A stretch of DNA of 38,846 nucleotides from Enterovibrio calviensis DSM 14347 (GTDB lineage Bacteria; Pseudomonadota; Gammaproteobacteria; Enterobacterales; Vibrionaceae): positions 1-38,846 of the forward strand of contig NZ_JHZA01000028.1 of the NCBI RefSeq assembly GCF_000621165.1, read 5' to 3'. Shown here one piece after another: positions 8,987 through 18,267 of this stretch (the stretch's first letter is position 1; each line of letters begins with the position of its first letter). The notes under the pieces were generated by a model. That model searched no databases. It was given only the letters and a program-made list of their open reading frames with translations, and had not been told where the DNA came from. The position numbers and the translations under genes were made by a program.

Positions 8987-10561
8987 TTGAATAGTTTTTC
9001 TCAAAGGTTGGCAGCGCTGTCTGAACAACCCGACGCGCTTAAGGGCATTGGACGAGGTGTGGAGCGTGAAGCTTTGCGTATCACGCCAGAAGGGACATTG
9101 TCATCTGCCGCCCATCCAATAGCGTTAGGCTCAGCGTTAACGCACCAATGGATCACGACCGACTTTGCGGAGCAACTGCTGGAGTTTATTACCCCAGTGA
9201 CTTACTCGGTGCCTGACATGCTGACGCAGTTGCAGGATATCCACCGCTTTACCTACCGCGCAATGGATGGTGAGTCACTGTGGCCACTTTCCATGCCATG
9301 TTATGTCGAAAATGAAGACGACATAACTTTGGCGCAATACGGCACGTCAAACGTGGGCAAAATGAAGACCTTGTATCGTCAAGGGCTTAAGCATCGCTAC
9401 GGCAGTGTGATGCAGGTTATCTCCGGTGTGCATTTCAATATTTCGTTCCCAGACAGTTTTTGGCAGGCAATGTTTGGCGATCAAGCGCCGTATGCTCGTC
9501 AGGAATCAGTGTCTGATGCCTACTTTGGTCTGATTCGAAACTACTACCGTTTTGGTTGGATGATTCCATACCTGTTTGGTGCTTCGCCAGCGCTGTGTGG
9601 CTCGTTTATTGATCAAACAAAAACCAACCTCGACTTTACTGTGTTAGGTAAGGGAACCAACTATTTACCTTATGCGACGTCATTAAGACTGAGCGATTTG
9701 GGCTACACCAATAGTGCACAAAGTGGGCTGAAAATCGGCTTCAATGGTTTGGACCAATACCTTGAAGGCGTCCGCGATGCGATTCGAACACCGTCGGCAG
9801 ACTTCGCAAAGATAGGTGTGAAAGATGCATCGGGCTATCGCCAGTTGAATGCCAATGTGCTTCAAATCGAAAACGAACTGTATGCACCGATCCGTCCAAA
9901 GCGTGTCGCTAAGAGCGGAGAAAAGCCTTCTGAAGCGCTTGAGCGTGGCGGTGTTGAGTACATCGAAGTTCGCTCCTTGGACGTCAATCCATTCAGCCCA
10001 ACCGGCATCGATGACACTCAGGTTTACTTCTTGGACTTGTTTGTGACTTGGTGTGCGCTGTCCGACTCTGAAGCCATGACAGATTGCGAACTTCAGTGCT
10101 GGCGAGAAAATTGGAACAAAGTCGTTCTAGAAGGTCGAAAGCCTGGTTTGACACTGCAAATTGGTTGCGAAGGCGAGCAATTGACTCAAGCAGAATGGGG
10201 ACGTCGCGTTTTCGCGGATTTGAGTGAACTCGCAGTGGTGATGGACAAAGCTTACGGTGGTGAAAACTATCAGAAAGTGTGTCAGGAACTTGTCTCGTGG
10301 TTTGATGATCCAGAGAAAACCTTATCAGCGCGTTTGCTGCGCGATGTGATTGAACAGCAAAGCATCGGTAAGGTTGGTCTTGCCATTGCTAAGCAAAATG
10401 CTGAGCTGTATTCGCAGGGTGAATATCACATTGTCTCTGAATCCCAGCTAGTCGAAGAAAGCCGCGTCAGCATGAAAAAACAGCAAGATGTGGAGCAAGG
10501 CGACGCTATTAGCTTCGATCAGTATCTGGCTGAATATTTTGGTGATAGTGTATCTCTATAG
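8987..10561 (+). CDS. gshA: Glutamate-cysteine ligase
   Basis: This 524-residue cytoplasmic enzyme joins glutamate and cysteine with ATP, the first step of glutathione synthesis. The N-terminal segment [11 protein letters not shown](A)LR and the downstream blocks [30 protein letters not shown] and [13 protein letters not shown] are hallmarks of the gammaproteobacterial GshA family. Length is close to that of E. coli GshA (518). The start is TTG at 8987, the only in-frame start giving the conserved N-terminus; E. coli gshA also uses TTG. No strong ribosome site precedes it, so translation is probably modest. A strong terminator follows at 10581. Confidence 0.97.
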   Translation: MNSFSQRLAALSEQPDALKGIGRGVEREALRITPEGTLSSAAHPIALGSALTHQWITTDFAEQLLEFITPVTYSVPDMLTQLQDIHRFTYRAMDGESLWPLSMPCYVENEDDITLAQYGTSNVGKMKTLYRQGLKHRYGSVMQVISGVHFNISFPDSFWQAMFGDQAPYARQESVSDAYFGLIRNYYRFGWMIPYLFGASPALCGSFIDQTKTNLDFTVLGKGTNYLPYATSLRLSDLGYTNSAQSGLKIGFNGLDQYLEGVRDAIRTPSADFAKIGVKDASGYRQLNANVLQIENELYAPIRPKRVAKSGEKPSEALERGGVEYIEVRSLDVNPFSPTGIDDTQVYFLDLFVTWCALSDSEAMTDCELQCWRENWNKVVLEGRKPGLTLQIGCEGEQLTQAEWGRRVFADLSELAVVMDKAYGGENYQKVCQELVSWFDDPEKTLSARLLRDVIEQQSIGKVGLAIAKQNAELYSQGEYHIVSESQLVEESRVSMKKQQDVEQGDAISFDQYLAEYFGDSVSL

Positions 10562-10580
10562 AGTGACAGCTGTTACCCAG

Positions 10581-10611
10581 AAATAGGCAGGCTTTCCCTG
10601 CCTATTTTTTT
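10581..10611 (+). terminator. Rho-independent terminator of gshA
   Basis: An 11-bp perfect stem AAATAGGCAGG/CCTGCCTATTT with loop CTTTC is followed by a T run, 20 bases after the gshA stop. Confidence 0.95.
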
Positions 10612-10662
10612 ATCCGTAGATTGAACGTTTTATTGAGATGGTTCGAGCGCTTAAGGACAACT

Positions 10663-11271
10663 ATGCACTTTTCACCTAAGTGGATTTTACTTCTCGCTTC
10701 ATTAGTTTTAACGGGCTGTGCCAATCCCCCACCGAAAAGCCCTGAGAATATTTGCAGTATCTTCCGTCAATATGATGGTTGGTATGATGACGCCGCTGAG
10801 ATGGAAGATGATTGGGGTACCCCCATTCATATTGCCATGGCCTTCGTGAAACAAGAAAGCTCTTACATTCACGATGCACTGCCGCCAAGGGACTACGTGC
10901 TTTGGGTGATCCCATGGGGTCGTGTTAGTAGCGCATATGGCTATGCGCAAGCGCAAGATCCCGCGTGGTCTGACTATCAAAAAGCCACGGACAATGGTGG
11001 ATCACGAACGGACTTTGGCGATGCCATGCAGTTCATTGGTTGGTATACCAGCGAAACGCAGCGCCAGTTAGGTATCTCGAAGTGGGATGCGTATAACCAA
11101 TACTTGGCGTATCACGAAGGACGCGGCGGTTTTAAGCGTGGCTCTTACAAAGCAAAACCCAAGGTGATGCAAGTGGCGCGCAAAGTCGAAAGACAAGCAA
11201 AAACCTATGGTGGGCAGTTACAAAGCTGCCGCTCTGAATTGGAATCTAACCGCAGCTGGTGGCCGTTTTAG
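10663..11271 (+). CDS. Lipoprotein with lytic-transglycosylase-like (SLT) fold
   Basis: This 202-residue predicted lipoprotein has a signal peptide ending LTGC with Cys19. The body shows the spaced motifs of soluble lytic transglycosylases: AFVKQESSY with candidate catalytic Glu65, SAYGYAQ (91-96, in place of the usual GLMQ), and YLAYHEGRGGF near 147-157 (in place of YNAG). It probably cleaves or binds peptidoglycan from the outer membrane. An in-frame TTG at 10621 is possible, but the ATG at 10663 has AAGGACA upstream and gives a clean signal peptide. A homologue sits between gshA and luxS in V. cholerae; here the luxS neighbour is missing. Catalytic activity is inferred only. Confidence 0.78.
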   Translation: MHFSPKWILLLASLVLTGCANPPPKSPENICSIFRQYDGWYDDAAEMEDDWGTPIHIAMAFVKQESSYIHDALPPRDYVLWVIPWGRVSSAYGYAQAQDPAWSDYQKATDNGGSRTDFGDAMQFIGWYTSETQRQLGISKWDAYNQYLAYHEGRGGFKRGSYKAKPKVMQVARKVERQAKTYGGQLQSCRSELESNRSWWPF

Positions 11272-11292
11272 TCAGCTGAGTCAGAAAAACAG

Positions 11293-11322
11293 AAAGCGCC
11301 GTGATGGCGCTTTTTGTTTTTT
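11293..11322 (+). terminator. Rho-independent terminator after SLT-like lipoprotein
   Basis: An 8-bp stem AAAGCGCC/GGCGCTTT with loop GTGAT is followed by a T-rich tail. It marks the left edge of the accessory block. Confidence 0.92.
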
Positions 11323-11387
11323 AACGGCTAGCCGCTGCTGTACTGGCTAGGCATGCCGGATAGCAAACGCATGAATACCCATTTGGA

Positions 11388-12623
11388 TTAATCAAACCCC
11401 ATCTGGCGTCGGCCTAGATCGGTCAGATCTGACTCGGTTGCACGTCCTTGGTAAGTACGCTCATGATGCTCGGGCGCGAAGTCGGGACAGCTTTCTCCCT
11501 TGAGAAAAGCCGGTCTCTGCTTGTCGAGAAACAGGCGGTTTTTCTCGCAATCCGGCGCTGCGCCAATAAACAACACATTGCTATAGCCATCTCCATTGTG
11601 TTTGTCTTCGACGGCATGAATGGTGTCTGGGTGCCACCACATGGTGTCGCCAGCACGCACTTTGGGAACAGACACTAAGCCTTCAAACAACAAGGGATGC
11701 CATTCTTTAAACACAGTAAGAGCGCGGCCGGGCGCTGCACCGCATAAATCATCCTCAGGAACGTCATCTTGCAAAGCACGAAGCAGCATATACGGAATGG
11801 CGAGCGTCGAAGGCACAACCTGTAAAGTCCCATCACCTTTGCCCTGTGGGGTTAAAGCAACCCAACCTTGGAACGTGCGAAAAACACTGCACACGGCGGG
11901 AGAGGGGAATTCTTCAACTTCCACCCTATTGGCGCCATCGAAAGCATCATATTGCTGCCAGTCACCCAGCAAGACATTATGGTAAACCTCTCTGTAGTGA
12001 GGCTCTATCCAGCGCTCAATTGAACCGGAGTCGACGTGTGGTGATAGCCCCAAGGTCGCATCTCCGGGCTCCCTGCGCCGAACACGATCGGCGTAACTGG
12101 CTTCCTGATCCGGATTAAAATATGTTTTCTCGTCGTCTTGCCATGTCCACAATCGATTCAAGTGCCGGCGTGCGACAGCCATGTTGGGATGCTGGCGAGC
12201 CCATACCTGAGCGGGAGACCAATAAATACCAAAAATCTGTGGCTTATCAGATTTAAGCTGGCTGAAGTAATTGTCTTCCACGGTAGGGGTATGTTCGTAA
12301 TAGCCATTCTCGATGATATAGCGAGAAAGCGCGTTATTGTGATCAGTTACTTCATTCTCTGGCAATGTGTTACGGACAATACAGCAACCGGCTTGATGCA
12401 CTTGTTGGCGTTGCTGTTCGCTAAACCCTTGGTCAGCAATATCAGAAAATTCAAACTGTGGTATGGCAGAGCCGCTCTCTTCTTCTTTCTTGATTCGTGC
12501 AATTTCCGCTTCCATTGCACGCGAAACATCCTCGAATCGACGTTTGTAATCGGGGCACAGGGCTTTCAATTCGCGCTTGAAATTGCGGATTTGCTGGGGA
12601 AGATTCTCTGTGGAAAGAGCCAT
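11388..12623 (-). CDS. YbiU/DUF1479 family putative 2-oxoglutarate/Fe(II)-type oxygenase
   Basis: This 411-residue cytoplasmic protein matches the DUF1479 family (E. coli YbiU, about 420 residues). The double-stranded beta-helix metal site is visible: HVD at 196-198 (His196, Asp198) and His336 in DTIHAVED, as in non-haem Fe(II)/2-oxoglutarate oxygenases. WWHPDTIHAV and the C-terminal CPDFAPEHHE are typical of the family. The clear 2-oxoglutarate Arg seen in better-studied families is not obvious, so cofactor use is inferred. AAGGAGG six bases before the ATG fixes the start. It is divergent from the LacI-type regulator across 244 bases that hold a palindromic operator, so it may be co-regulated with the sugar importer. 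The substrate is unknown. Confidence 0.85.
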   Translation of the reverse strand: MALSTENLPQQIRNFKRELKALCPDYKRRFEDVSRAMEAEIARIKKEEESGSAIPQFEFSDIADQGFSEQQRQQVHQAGCCIVRNTLPENEVTDHNNALSRYIIENGYYEHTPTVEDNYFSQLKSDKPQIFGIYWSPAQVWARQHPNMAVARRHLNRLWTWQDDEKTYFNPDQEASYADRVRRREPGDATLGLSPHVDSGSIERWIEPHYREVYHNVLLGDWQQYDAFDGANRVEVEEFPSPAVCSVFRTFQGWVALTPQGKGDGTLQVVPSTLAIPYMLLRALQDDVPEDDLCGAAPGRALTVFKEWHPLLFEGLVSVPKVRAGDTMWWHPDTIHAVEDKHNGDGYSNVLFIGAAPDCEKNRLFLDKQRPAFLKGESCPDFAPEHHERTYQGRATESDLTDLGRRQMGFD

Positions 12624-12739
12624 ACGCCCTCCTTTTCTGTCTTACATCCATGAACGCCTAACACTTGCTCATATCTCTACGTGACTCAGCGCTTGTTTTT
12701 GGTCTTCTGATTAACGTTTTTGCAACATATTTACACAAA

Positions 12740-12765
12740 TATACTACCTTTATTGGAACGTTCCA
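12740..12765 (+). promoter_or_regulatory. Candidate promoter -10 and LacI-family operator
   Basis: TGGAACGTTCCA at 12754-12765 is a perfect 12-bp palindrome centred on CG, the usual core of LacI/PurR-family operators. A TATACT -10 candidate lies at 12740-12745 with a weak T-rich -35 about 17 bases upstream, which would place the operator at the transcription start. It lies between the divergent DUF1479 gene and the LacI-family regulator gene, so it could repress both directions. Confidence 0.6.
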
Positions 12766-12867
12766 GTTTATTTTTCAATCATTGAGTGAAGTCGTTCGCA
12801 TGTGTTTGTAATTGAAAGGTAACTTTTTTCATCGATGTGACACGGATGATTCGGAGGTCTTTCCCCT

Positions 12868-13929
12868 GTGGCTGACAGCAAAAAAACACCACTTTCCAGT
12901 GGACGAAAAGCCACAGTGATTGACGTAGCAAAAGCTGCTGGTGTGTCTAAATCTACCGTGTCTTTGGTGCTTCGTGGCAATGCGGGAGTGAAGGCCGAGA
13001 CGGTTGAAAAGGTCAATCAAGCGATTCGAGAGTTAGGTTACGTGTACAACCGTGATGCGGCTGGCTTAAGGAACAAAGAATCAAATTTGGTAGCGATTGT
13101 TGCCAACGATTTAGCGAACCCGTATTTGGCGCAGGTCATCATTGCCTTAGAGGGGCAACTAGAGCGTCTCGGTTTTATGCCTATCGTCGTCAATATCAAC
13201 GAGAACGTGATGAGACAGACCGACATGGTGGCGTCGCTGAAAGAACACAATGTTGCGGGGTATTTCATTACTCCAGCCCCAGATACCGACGCGAATTGGC
13301 TGACAGAGCTTGCCAACTCTCAACACCCGGTAGTGTGTTTGATGCGTGATGTAGAGGGCGCGCAGGTCCCAACAGTGATGCCAGATAATCGTTTGGGCAT
13401 GTACTTATCGACGCGATACCTAATTGGGCTCGGGCATCAACGCATCGCATTCATTGGCGGAATTGCGTCAATTTCTGATTATCAGGAACGAAAAGAAGGC
13501 TTCTTGCAGGCAATGAATGAAGCGGGATTGACGGTTAAGCCCAGTGACATTGAGCCGAGCTCGACCAAGCGTCAGGGCGGGAAAGTTGCGGTCAATCGCG
13601 TGTTGGATCGTGAGCCAAACATCACCGCCATTGTCTGTTTTACCGATGTGGTGGCCTATGGTGCATACACGGCATTGCGAGAACGCGGGCTTACTCCCGG
13701 GGAGGACATCGCGGTGGTGGGCTTTGATGATTTGGAAGACAGCCGATTAATGTCGCCAGCGTTGACGACGGTTCGAGTCAGCGCGGAAGAGATAGGGCGC
13801 ATGGCGTGTGAAAGATTACAGCTGTGGCGAGAGAATTTAAGAGTGCCAGAAAATGCCCTTGTGGGTGTGGAACTCGTGATTCGTTCGTCATGTTGTTCAG
13901 TGGGAAAAAAGGCGAGAGGACTGGCCTAA
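12868..13929 (+). CDS. LacI-family transcriptional regulator
   Basis: This 353-residue DNA-binding repressor has an N-terminal helix-turn-helix (about 16-37: [20 protein letters not shown]) and the hinge [15 protein letters not shown]. The C-terminal half is a periplasmic-binding-protein-like effector domain with [22 protein letters not shown] and [23 protein letters not shown]. Translation probably starts at GTG 12868, with GGAGGT about ten bases upstream. It lies 64 bases before the sugar-binding protein gene and should control this operon in response to the imported sugar or a derivative. The palindrome at 12754 is the likely operator. The effector cannot be named from the sequence. Confidence 0.92.
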   Translation: MADSKKTPLSSGRKATVIDVAKAAGVSKSTVSLVLRGNAGVKAETVEKVNQAIRELGYVYNRDAAGLRNKESNLVAIVANDLANPYLAQVIIALEGQLERLGFMPIVVNINENVMRQTDMVASLKEHNVAGYFITPAPDTDANWLTELANSQHPVVCLMRDVEGAQVPTVMPDNRLGMYLSTRYLIGLGHQRIAFIGGIASISDYQERKEGFLQAMNEAGLTVKPSDIEPSSTKRQGGKVAVNRVLDREPNITAIVCFTDVVAYGAYTALRERGLTPGEDIAVVGFDDLEDSRLMSPALTTVRVSAEEIGRMACERLQLWRENLRVPENALVGVELVIRSSCCSVGKKARGLA

Positions 13930-13993
13930 GTTTTCCCAGCATAAATGGAAGTCTGCAGTTACGCAGGTCAATGACACAAATGGGACTACTATC

Positions 13994-15241
13994 ATGAGAA
14001 AACGCAACATGATTCAAACCCTGCCACTCGCAGGTACTTTGCTGTTATCCGCAGCGGCGGTGCAAGCAGAAGACGTTGAGGTTCTGCACTGGTGGACATC
14101 GGGTGGTGAAGCCGCAGCACTGAACGTTTTGAAAGACGATCTGGGTACTAAGGGCGTGGGCTGGCAAGACATGCCTGTTGCGGGTGGTGGTGGTGGCAAC
14201 GCCATGACGGTGTTGCGTGCGCGTGTGACGTCGGGCAATCCGCCTACGGCAGTCCAAATGCTAGGTTTTGATATCCAAGACTGGGCGGCCGAAGATGTGG
14301 TGGCAAACCTGAATAGCGTCGCGGAAGCGGAAGGCTGGAACGAGGTTGTGCCTAAAGCACTTCAACGTTTTGCGAAATACGATGGCAAGTGGGTATCTGC
14401 GCCTGTGAATGTTCACTCTACCAATTGGATTTGGGCGAACAAAAAACTCCTTGATGAAGTCGGTGCGAAGCAGCCTGAAAACTGGGATGAGCTGATCTCC
14501 GCGCTTGATAAGCTGAAAGCTGCCGGCTATATCCCGTTGGCACATGGCGGTCAGGCATGGCAAGACGCGACCATTTTTGATGGCGTAGTGCTCACTACGG
14601 GTGGTATCGATTTTTACCGTAAAGCCATGGTGGATTTAGACCCTGAAGCGTTGAGTTCAGACACCATGTTGAAAGTGTTTGATCGTATGTCGCAGCTTCG
14701 CGGCTATGTGGATAAGAACTTCCCAGGTCGTGATTGGAACTTGGCATCAGCCATGGTGATTGAGAACAAAGCAGGCATGCAAATCATGGGTGACTGGGCG
14801 AAAGGGGAATTCCTCAAAGCGGGCCTGAAACCCAATGAAGATTTCTTGTGTTTCCGTATGCCGGGCACACAAGGCATGGTGACCTTTAACTCGGATCAGT
14901 TCGTGATGTTTGATGTCGGTGAATCGAAAGCGCAGGACGAAATGGCCAAAGCCATCATGGCACCGACGTTCCAATCTGCATTTAACGTGGTGAAAGGTTC
15001 GGTTCCAGCACGTACCGACGTGTCAAATGCAGACTTTGATGCGTGTGGTCAAAAAGGCATGGCTGATCTTGCGGAAGCAAATAAAAACGACACCTTGGTG
15101 GGCAGTATGGCGCATGGTCACGCTGCACCGGCTGCAGTGAAAAATGCGGTTTATGATGTGGTGACCAATCACTTCAACGGCGGCATGAACTCACAGCAAG
15201 CAACGAAAGCACTGGTCTCTGCGGTTCAAGACGCAATCTAA
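13994..15241 (+). CDS. Sugar ABC transporter periplasmic substrate-binding protein
   Basis: This 415-residue protein has an Arg/Lys-rich N-terminus and a signal peptide, with likely cleavage after AVQA near residue 25. The mature start [19 protein letters not shown] and the motifs [13 protein letters not shown] and GNPPTAVQM resemble the glucose/mannose-binding GtsA group of family-1 solute-binding proteins known from Pseudomonas. Trp and Asp residues typical of sugar pockets are plentiful. It is the first transporter gene after the LacI-type regulator. A strong hairpin follows (15269), which would favour more binding protein than permease. Glucose or mannose is the best guess for the ligand, but other hexoses or glycosides are possible. 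Confidence 0.88.
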   Translation: MRKRNMIQTLPLAGTLLLSAAAVQAEDVEVLHWWTSGGEAAALNVLKDDLGTKGVGWQDMPVAGGGGGNAMTVLRARVTSGNPPTAVQMLGFDIQDWAAEDVVANLNSVAEAEGWNEVVPKALQRFAKYDGKWVSAPVNVHSTNWIWANKKLLDEVGAKQPENWDELISALDKLKAAGYIPLAHGGQAWQDATIFDGVVLTTGGIDFYRKAMVDLDPEALSSDTMLKVFDRMSQLRGYVDKNFPGRDWNLASAMVIENKAGMQIMGDWAKGEFLKAGLKPNEDFLCFRMPGTQGMVTFNSDQFVMFDVGESKAQDEMAKAIMAPTFQSAFNVVKGSVPARTDVSNADFDACGQKGMADLAEANKNDTLVGSMAHGHAAPAAVKNAVYDVVTNHFNGGMNSQQATKALVSAVQDAI

Positions 15242-15268
15242 AGGCAGTGTGAGTGGCACTGGACACAG

Positions 15269-15297
15269 GCGGTTCTAGATCCTAGGGCCGCGCTTTT
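15269..15297 (+). repeat. Intra-operon hairpin between binding protein and permease genes
   Basis: GCGGTTCTAG (15269-15278) pairs as RNA with CTAGGGCCGC (15282-15291) over ten base pairs, including two G-U pairs, with a 3-base loop. GCTTTT follows. A wider pairing, CACTGG (15257-15262) with CCAGTG (15302-15307), encloses it. It probably stabilises the upstream mRNA or partly terminates, as seen in many ABC importer operons. Confidence 0.65.
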
Positions 15298-15331
15298 CAT
15301 GCCAGTGTCGCTTTACCTCAAGGATCGATTT

Positions 15332-16231
15332 ATGTCTTCTAAAGGAAAATACAGTTCGCGCCATTTCTGGCAGCAGCTGTTACCCAAAATCGTTATCGCG
15401 CCATCTTTCGCGCTTATCTTGTTCTTTGTTTATGGCTTTATTGCATGGACAACGTACATCTCGTTCAGTCGCTCTCGTATGCTGCCGAACTACAATCTTG
15501 ATGGTGTGCGTCCATACGATAAATTATGGAATAGTCTGAACTGGCAAGTTGCACTCGAAAATCTCGCCATCTTCGGCATTCTTTATATCGTTATTTGCTG
15601 TGCCCTTGGCTTGCTTTTGGCGATATTGCTCGATCAAAAAATCCGCATTGAAGGGGGTTTGCGTCCCATCTTCCTATACCCAATGGCACTGAGTTTCATC
15701 GTGACGGGGACAGCATGGAAATGGTTTCTAAACCCCGGTTTAGGGCTTGAGAAAACCATGCATGAAATGGGGTGGACGAGCTTCAGTTTTGATTGGTTGA
15801 TAAACCCTGACATGGCGATTTACACCATTGTGATCGCAGGTGTTTGGCAAACCTCCGGCTTCGTCATGGCAATGTTCCTTGCAGGCTTGCGAGGCATCGA
15901 CAGTGAAATGTTAAAAGCGGCGCAGCTTGATGGCGCGTCATCGTTTCAGATGTATCGCCGCATCATTATTCCGCAGCTTCGCCCAGTCTTCCTTAGCGCC
16001 TTTATCGTGCTCGCGCACATGGCGATTAAGAGTTATGACTTGGTCATCGCATTAACCGGCGGTGGCCCCGGGAACGCGACAGCCATGCCCGCGACCTTTA
16101 TGTATTCGTACACCTTTTCACGCAACCAAATGGCAGTGGGCTCGGCGAGTGCGATCATCATGTTGATGACCATTGCGGCCATCATCATTCCGTATCTTTA
16201 TAGCGAATTGAAGGAGAAGAAGCATGAGTAG
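15332..16231 (+). CDS. Sugar ABC transporter permease 1 (MalF/GtsB type)
   Basis: This 299-residue inner-membrane protein has about six hydrophobic segments and the cytoplasmic EAA loop, seen as EMLKAAQLDGASSFQMYRRI followed by PQLRP, which docks on the ATPase. It belongs to the binding-protein-dependent CUT1 sugar permeases. An in-frame ATG at 15299 would add eleven residues, but AAGGA at 15320-15324 points to 15332, and 15299 falls in the hairpin region. The stop overlaps the second permease's start by eight bases, indicating translational coupling. Together with the second permease it forms the membrane channel. Confidence 0.92.
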   Translation: MSSKGKYSSRHFWQQLLPKIVIAPSFALILFFVYGFIAWTTYISFSRSRMLPNYNLDGVRPYDKLWNSLNWQVALENLAIFGILYIVICCALGLLLAILLDQKIRIEGGLRPIFLYPMALSFIVTGTAWKWFLNPGLGLEKTMHEMGWTSFSFDWLINPDMAIYTIVIAGVWQTSGFVMAMFLAGLRGIDSEMLKAAQLDGASSFQMYRRIIIPQLRPVFLSAFIVLAHMAIKSYDLVIALTGGGPGNATAMPATFMYSYTFSRNQMAVGSASAIIMLMTIAAIIIPYLYSELKEKKHE

Positions 16232-17105
16232 CAGTGAAACCTCTTCTCCCTTTCAAGGGGCACGCTTCTGGCGAATTCTGATTTACACCACGTTGATCGT
16301 GTTTGCCTGCATGTACTTACTGCCGTTGTTCGTCATGTTGGTGACCTCGTTTAAAGAGTTAGATGAGATTCGCCAAGGGAACATGTTGGCCTTGCCTCAA
16401 GTCTGGACGGTCGAGCCTTGGATTTCTGCGTGGGGGACGGCGTGTATTGGCCTGACCTGTGAAGGTATCAGCGGGTATTTTACTAACTCCATCATGATCA
16501 CGGTGCCGGGCGTGTTGTTGTCAACCACCCTTGGGGCGCTCAATGGTTATGTGCTGACAAAATGGCGTTTTCGCGGACACCGTTGGGTGTTTGGCTTGAT
16601 GCTGTTTGGGTGTTTTATTCCGTTCCAAGTGGTACTGGTGCCGATGAGTCAGGTGCTCGGTACGCTCGGTTTGGCGAATACCACGGCAGGCTTGGTGCTT
16701 GTGCATGCTATCTATGGATTAGGCTTTACGACCTTGTTCTTCCGTAATTACTACGAAGCCTTCCCGAGTGAATTGATCCGCGCAGCCATGATTGATGGTG
16801 CTGGGTTCTTCCGCATGTTCTTCCGCATTTTATTGCCAAGTTCAGGGCCAATCATTGTGGTCACTATCATTTGGCAGTTCACCAATATTTGGAATGATTT
16901 CTTGTTTGGTGCGTCGTTTGCGTCGGGTGATACCGCGCCAATCACAGTGGCACTGAATAACTTGGTCAACTCTTCTACCGGTGTAAAGGAATACAACGTG
17001 CACATGGCTGGCGCCATGATTGCCGCGCTCCCCACCTTGTTGGTGTACATCTTAGCGGGACGTTATTTCGTTCGTGGCCTCATGGCGGGATCAGTAAAAG
17101 GATAA
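16224..17105 (+). CDS. Sugar ABC transporter permease 2 (MalG/GtsC type)
   Basis: This 293-residue inner-membrane protein has six predicted membrane helices and the EAA loop ELIRAAMIDGAGFFRMFFRI followed by LLPSSGP, the mark of the MalG-type partner in CUT1 importers. The extracytoplasmic segment between helices 1 and 2 contains two Cys residues (ACIGLTC). The C-terminus GRYFVRGLMAGSVKG is the standard ending of this permease class. It overlaps the first permease by eight bases and ends four bases before the ATPase gene, so the three are one translation unit. Confidence 0.93.
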   Translation: MSSSETSSPFQGARFWRILIYTTLIVFACMYLLPLFVMLVTSFKELDEIRQGNMLALPQVWTVEPWISAWGTACIGLTCEGISGYFTNSIMITVPGVLLSTTLGALNGYVLTKWRFRGHRWVFGLMLFGCFIPFQVVLVPMSQVLGTLGLANTTAGLVLVHAIYGLGFTTLFFRNYYEAFPSELIRAAMIDGAGFFRMFFRILLPSSGPIIVVTIIWQFTNIWNDFLFGASFASGDTAPITVALNNLVNSSTGVKEYNVHMAGAMIAALPTLLVYILAGRYFVRGLMAGSVKG

Positions 17106-17109
17106 GGTA

Positions 17110-18213
17110 ATGGCATCTCTAACGCTTAATAACGTAAAAAAACGCTTTGGCCATGTTGAGGTATTGAAGGGCATAGACATCAGCATTGATGACGGTGACT
17201 TTCTGGTGCTGGTGGGGCCATCAGGATGTGGTAAATCGACCTTGCTCAATATGATAGCAGGGCTGGATAGCATCAGTGACGGTGAGGTCAGTATCGGTGA
17301 TAGGGTGATTAACGAGCTGCACCCCGCAGAGCGTGATATTGCTATGGTGTTTCAGTCTTACGCACTTTACCCAAACATGACGGTGGGGCAGAACATTTCG
17401 TTCGGTCTTGAAATGCGCCATGTGCCAAAGCCGGAAAGGGAAAAGAAAATCGGTGAAGTGTCTTCCATGCTGCAAATTGAGCATCTGCTGAATCGCAAGC
17501 CGGGGCAACTGTCTGGCGGTCAACGTCAGCGAGTAGCGATGGGGCGCGCACTTGTGCGTGACCCGAAAATTTTCTTGTTTGATGAACCGCTGTCGAACTT
17601 GGATGCAAAGCTGCGTGTTGATATGCGCACGGAGATTAAACGCCTTCATCAGCGTTTAAACGCAACCATCGTGTATGTCACCCATGACCAAATTGAAGCC
17701 ATGACATTGGCGACAAAAATTGCGGTAATGAAAGACGGTGAACTGCAACAGCTGGGTTCTCCCGCGGAAGTATATGACAACCCTGCCAATACCTTTGTCG
17801 CGACCTTTATGGGAAGTCCTTCCATGAATTTGGTGGATGCGCTGGTGGAACGTGCCGATGCATCTGAAACCCAATTGCAATTGGTGGGATTTGATGGACA
17901 ACCACAATCCGTCACCATGAGTTGCGGGTTTGGGGAGTTGAGTTCATATGTGGGGAAAACGGTGCAAATGGGTGTTAGGCCAGAAGACATTACAGATAGC
18001 GAAGGCAGTGCGCCGTCGACGCTGCACTGTAAGGTTGATGTCACTGAGCCAACGGGGGCGGACACTTACGTGATTACGTCATTAGGCGGAACCGAGGTGG
18101 TCGCGCGTATGCCAGCAAACATCAGTTTGAAGGCGGGTGACATGGCGTATTTCCGGTTTAATCCTGATAAGTTGGTACTGTTTGATAGTGATACAGGTAA
18201 TCGCATCCGATAA
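17110..18213 (+). CDS. Sugar ABC transporter ATP-binding protein (MalK/UgpC/MsmK type)
   Basis: This 367-residue cytoplasmic ATPase powers the importer. The Walker A GPSGCGKST is at 36-44, Q-loop Gln82 in MVFQSYALYPNM, signature LSGGQ at 134-138, Walker B IFLFDE at 154-159, and switch His192 in VTHDQIEAMTLA. The C-terminal third (about 235-367) is an OB-fold TOBE domain with GVRPEDI, as in MalK/UgpC, where it can carry regulatory contacts. It starts four bases after the second permease. The operon ends at the hairpin at 18217. No sugar kinase, glycosidase or porin gene accompanies the importer within the window. Confidence 0.95.
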   Translation: MASLTLNNVKKRFGHVEVLKGIDISIDDGDFLVLVGPSGCGKSTLLNMIAGLDSISDGEVSIGDRVINELHPAERDIAMVFQSYALYPNMTVGQNISFGLEMRHVPKPEREKKIGEVSSMLQIEHLLNRKPGQLSGGQRQRVAMGRALVRDPKIFLFDEPLSNLDAKLRVDMRTEIKRLHQRLNATIVYVTHDQIEAMTLATKIAVMKDGELQQLGSPAEVYDNPANTFVATFMGSPSMNLVDALVERADASETQLQLVGFDGQPQSVTMSCGFGELSSYVGKTVQMGVRPEDITDSEGSAPSTLHCKVDVTEPTGADTYVITSLGGTEVVARMPANISLKAGDMAYFRFNPDKLVLFDSDTGNRIR

Positions 18214-18216
18214 CAA

Positions 18217-18240
18217 AAAGCGCTCCTAAGGGAGCGCTTT
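18217..18240. terminator. Bidirectional terminator between importer operon and chemoreceptor
   Basis: A 10-bp perfect stem AAAGCGCTCC/GGAGCGCTTT with loop TAAG lies between two convergent genes. The minus strand has a clear T run after the stem; the plus strand tail is weaker (TTTGTCATT). Confidence 0.88.
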
Positions 18241-18267
18241 GTCATTCAATGAATTGAGACTGTGATG

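Noticed and set aside
12138-12653. 171-codon open frame on the plus strand
   Set aside because: It is wholly antisense to the DUF1479 gene, has no ribosome site and no family resemblance; the minus-strand frame has clear motifs.
17221-17649. 142-codon open frame opposite the ABC ATPase
   Set aside because: It lies entirely antisense to the Walker A to Walker B region of the ATPase and is His/Arg-rich, as expected of a shadow frame.
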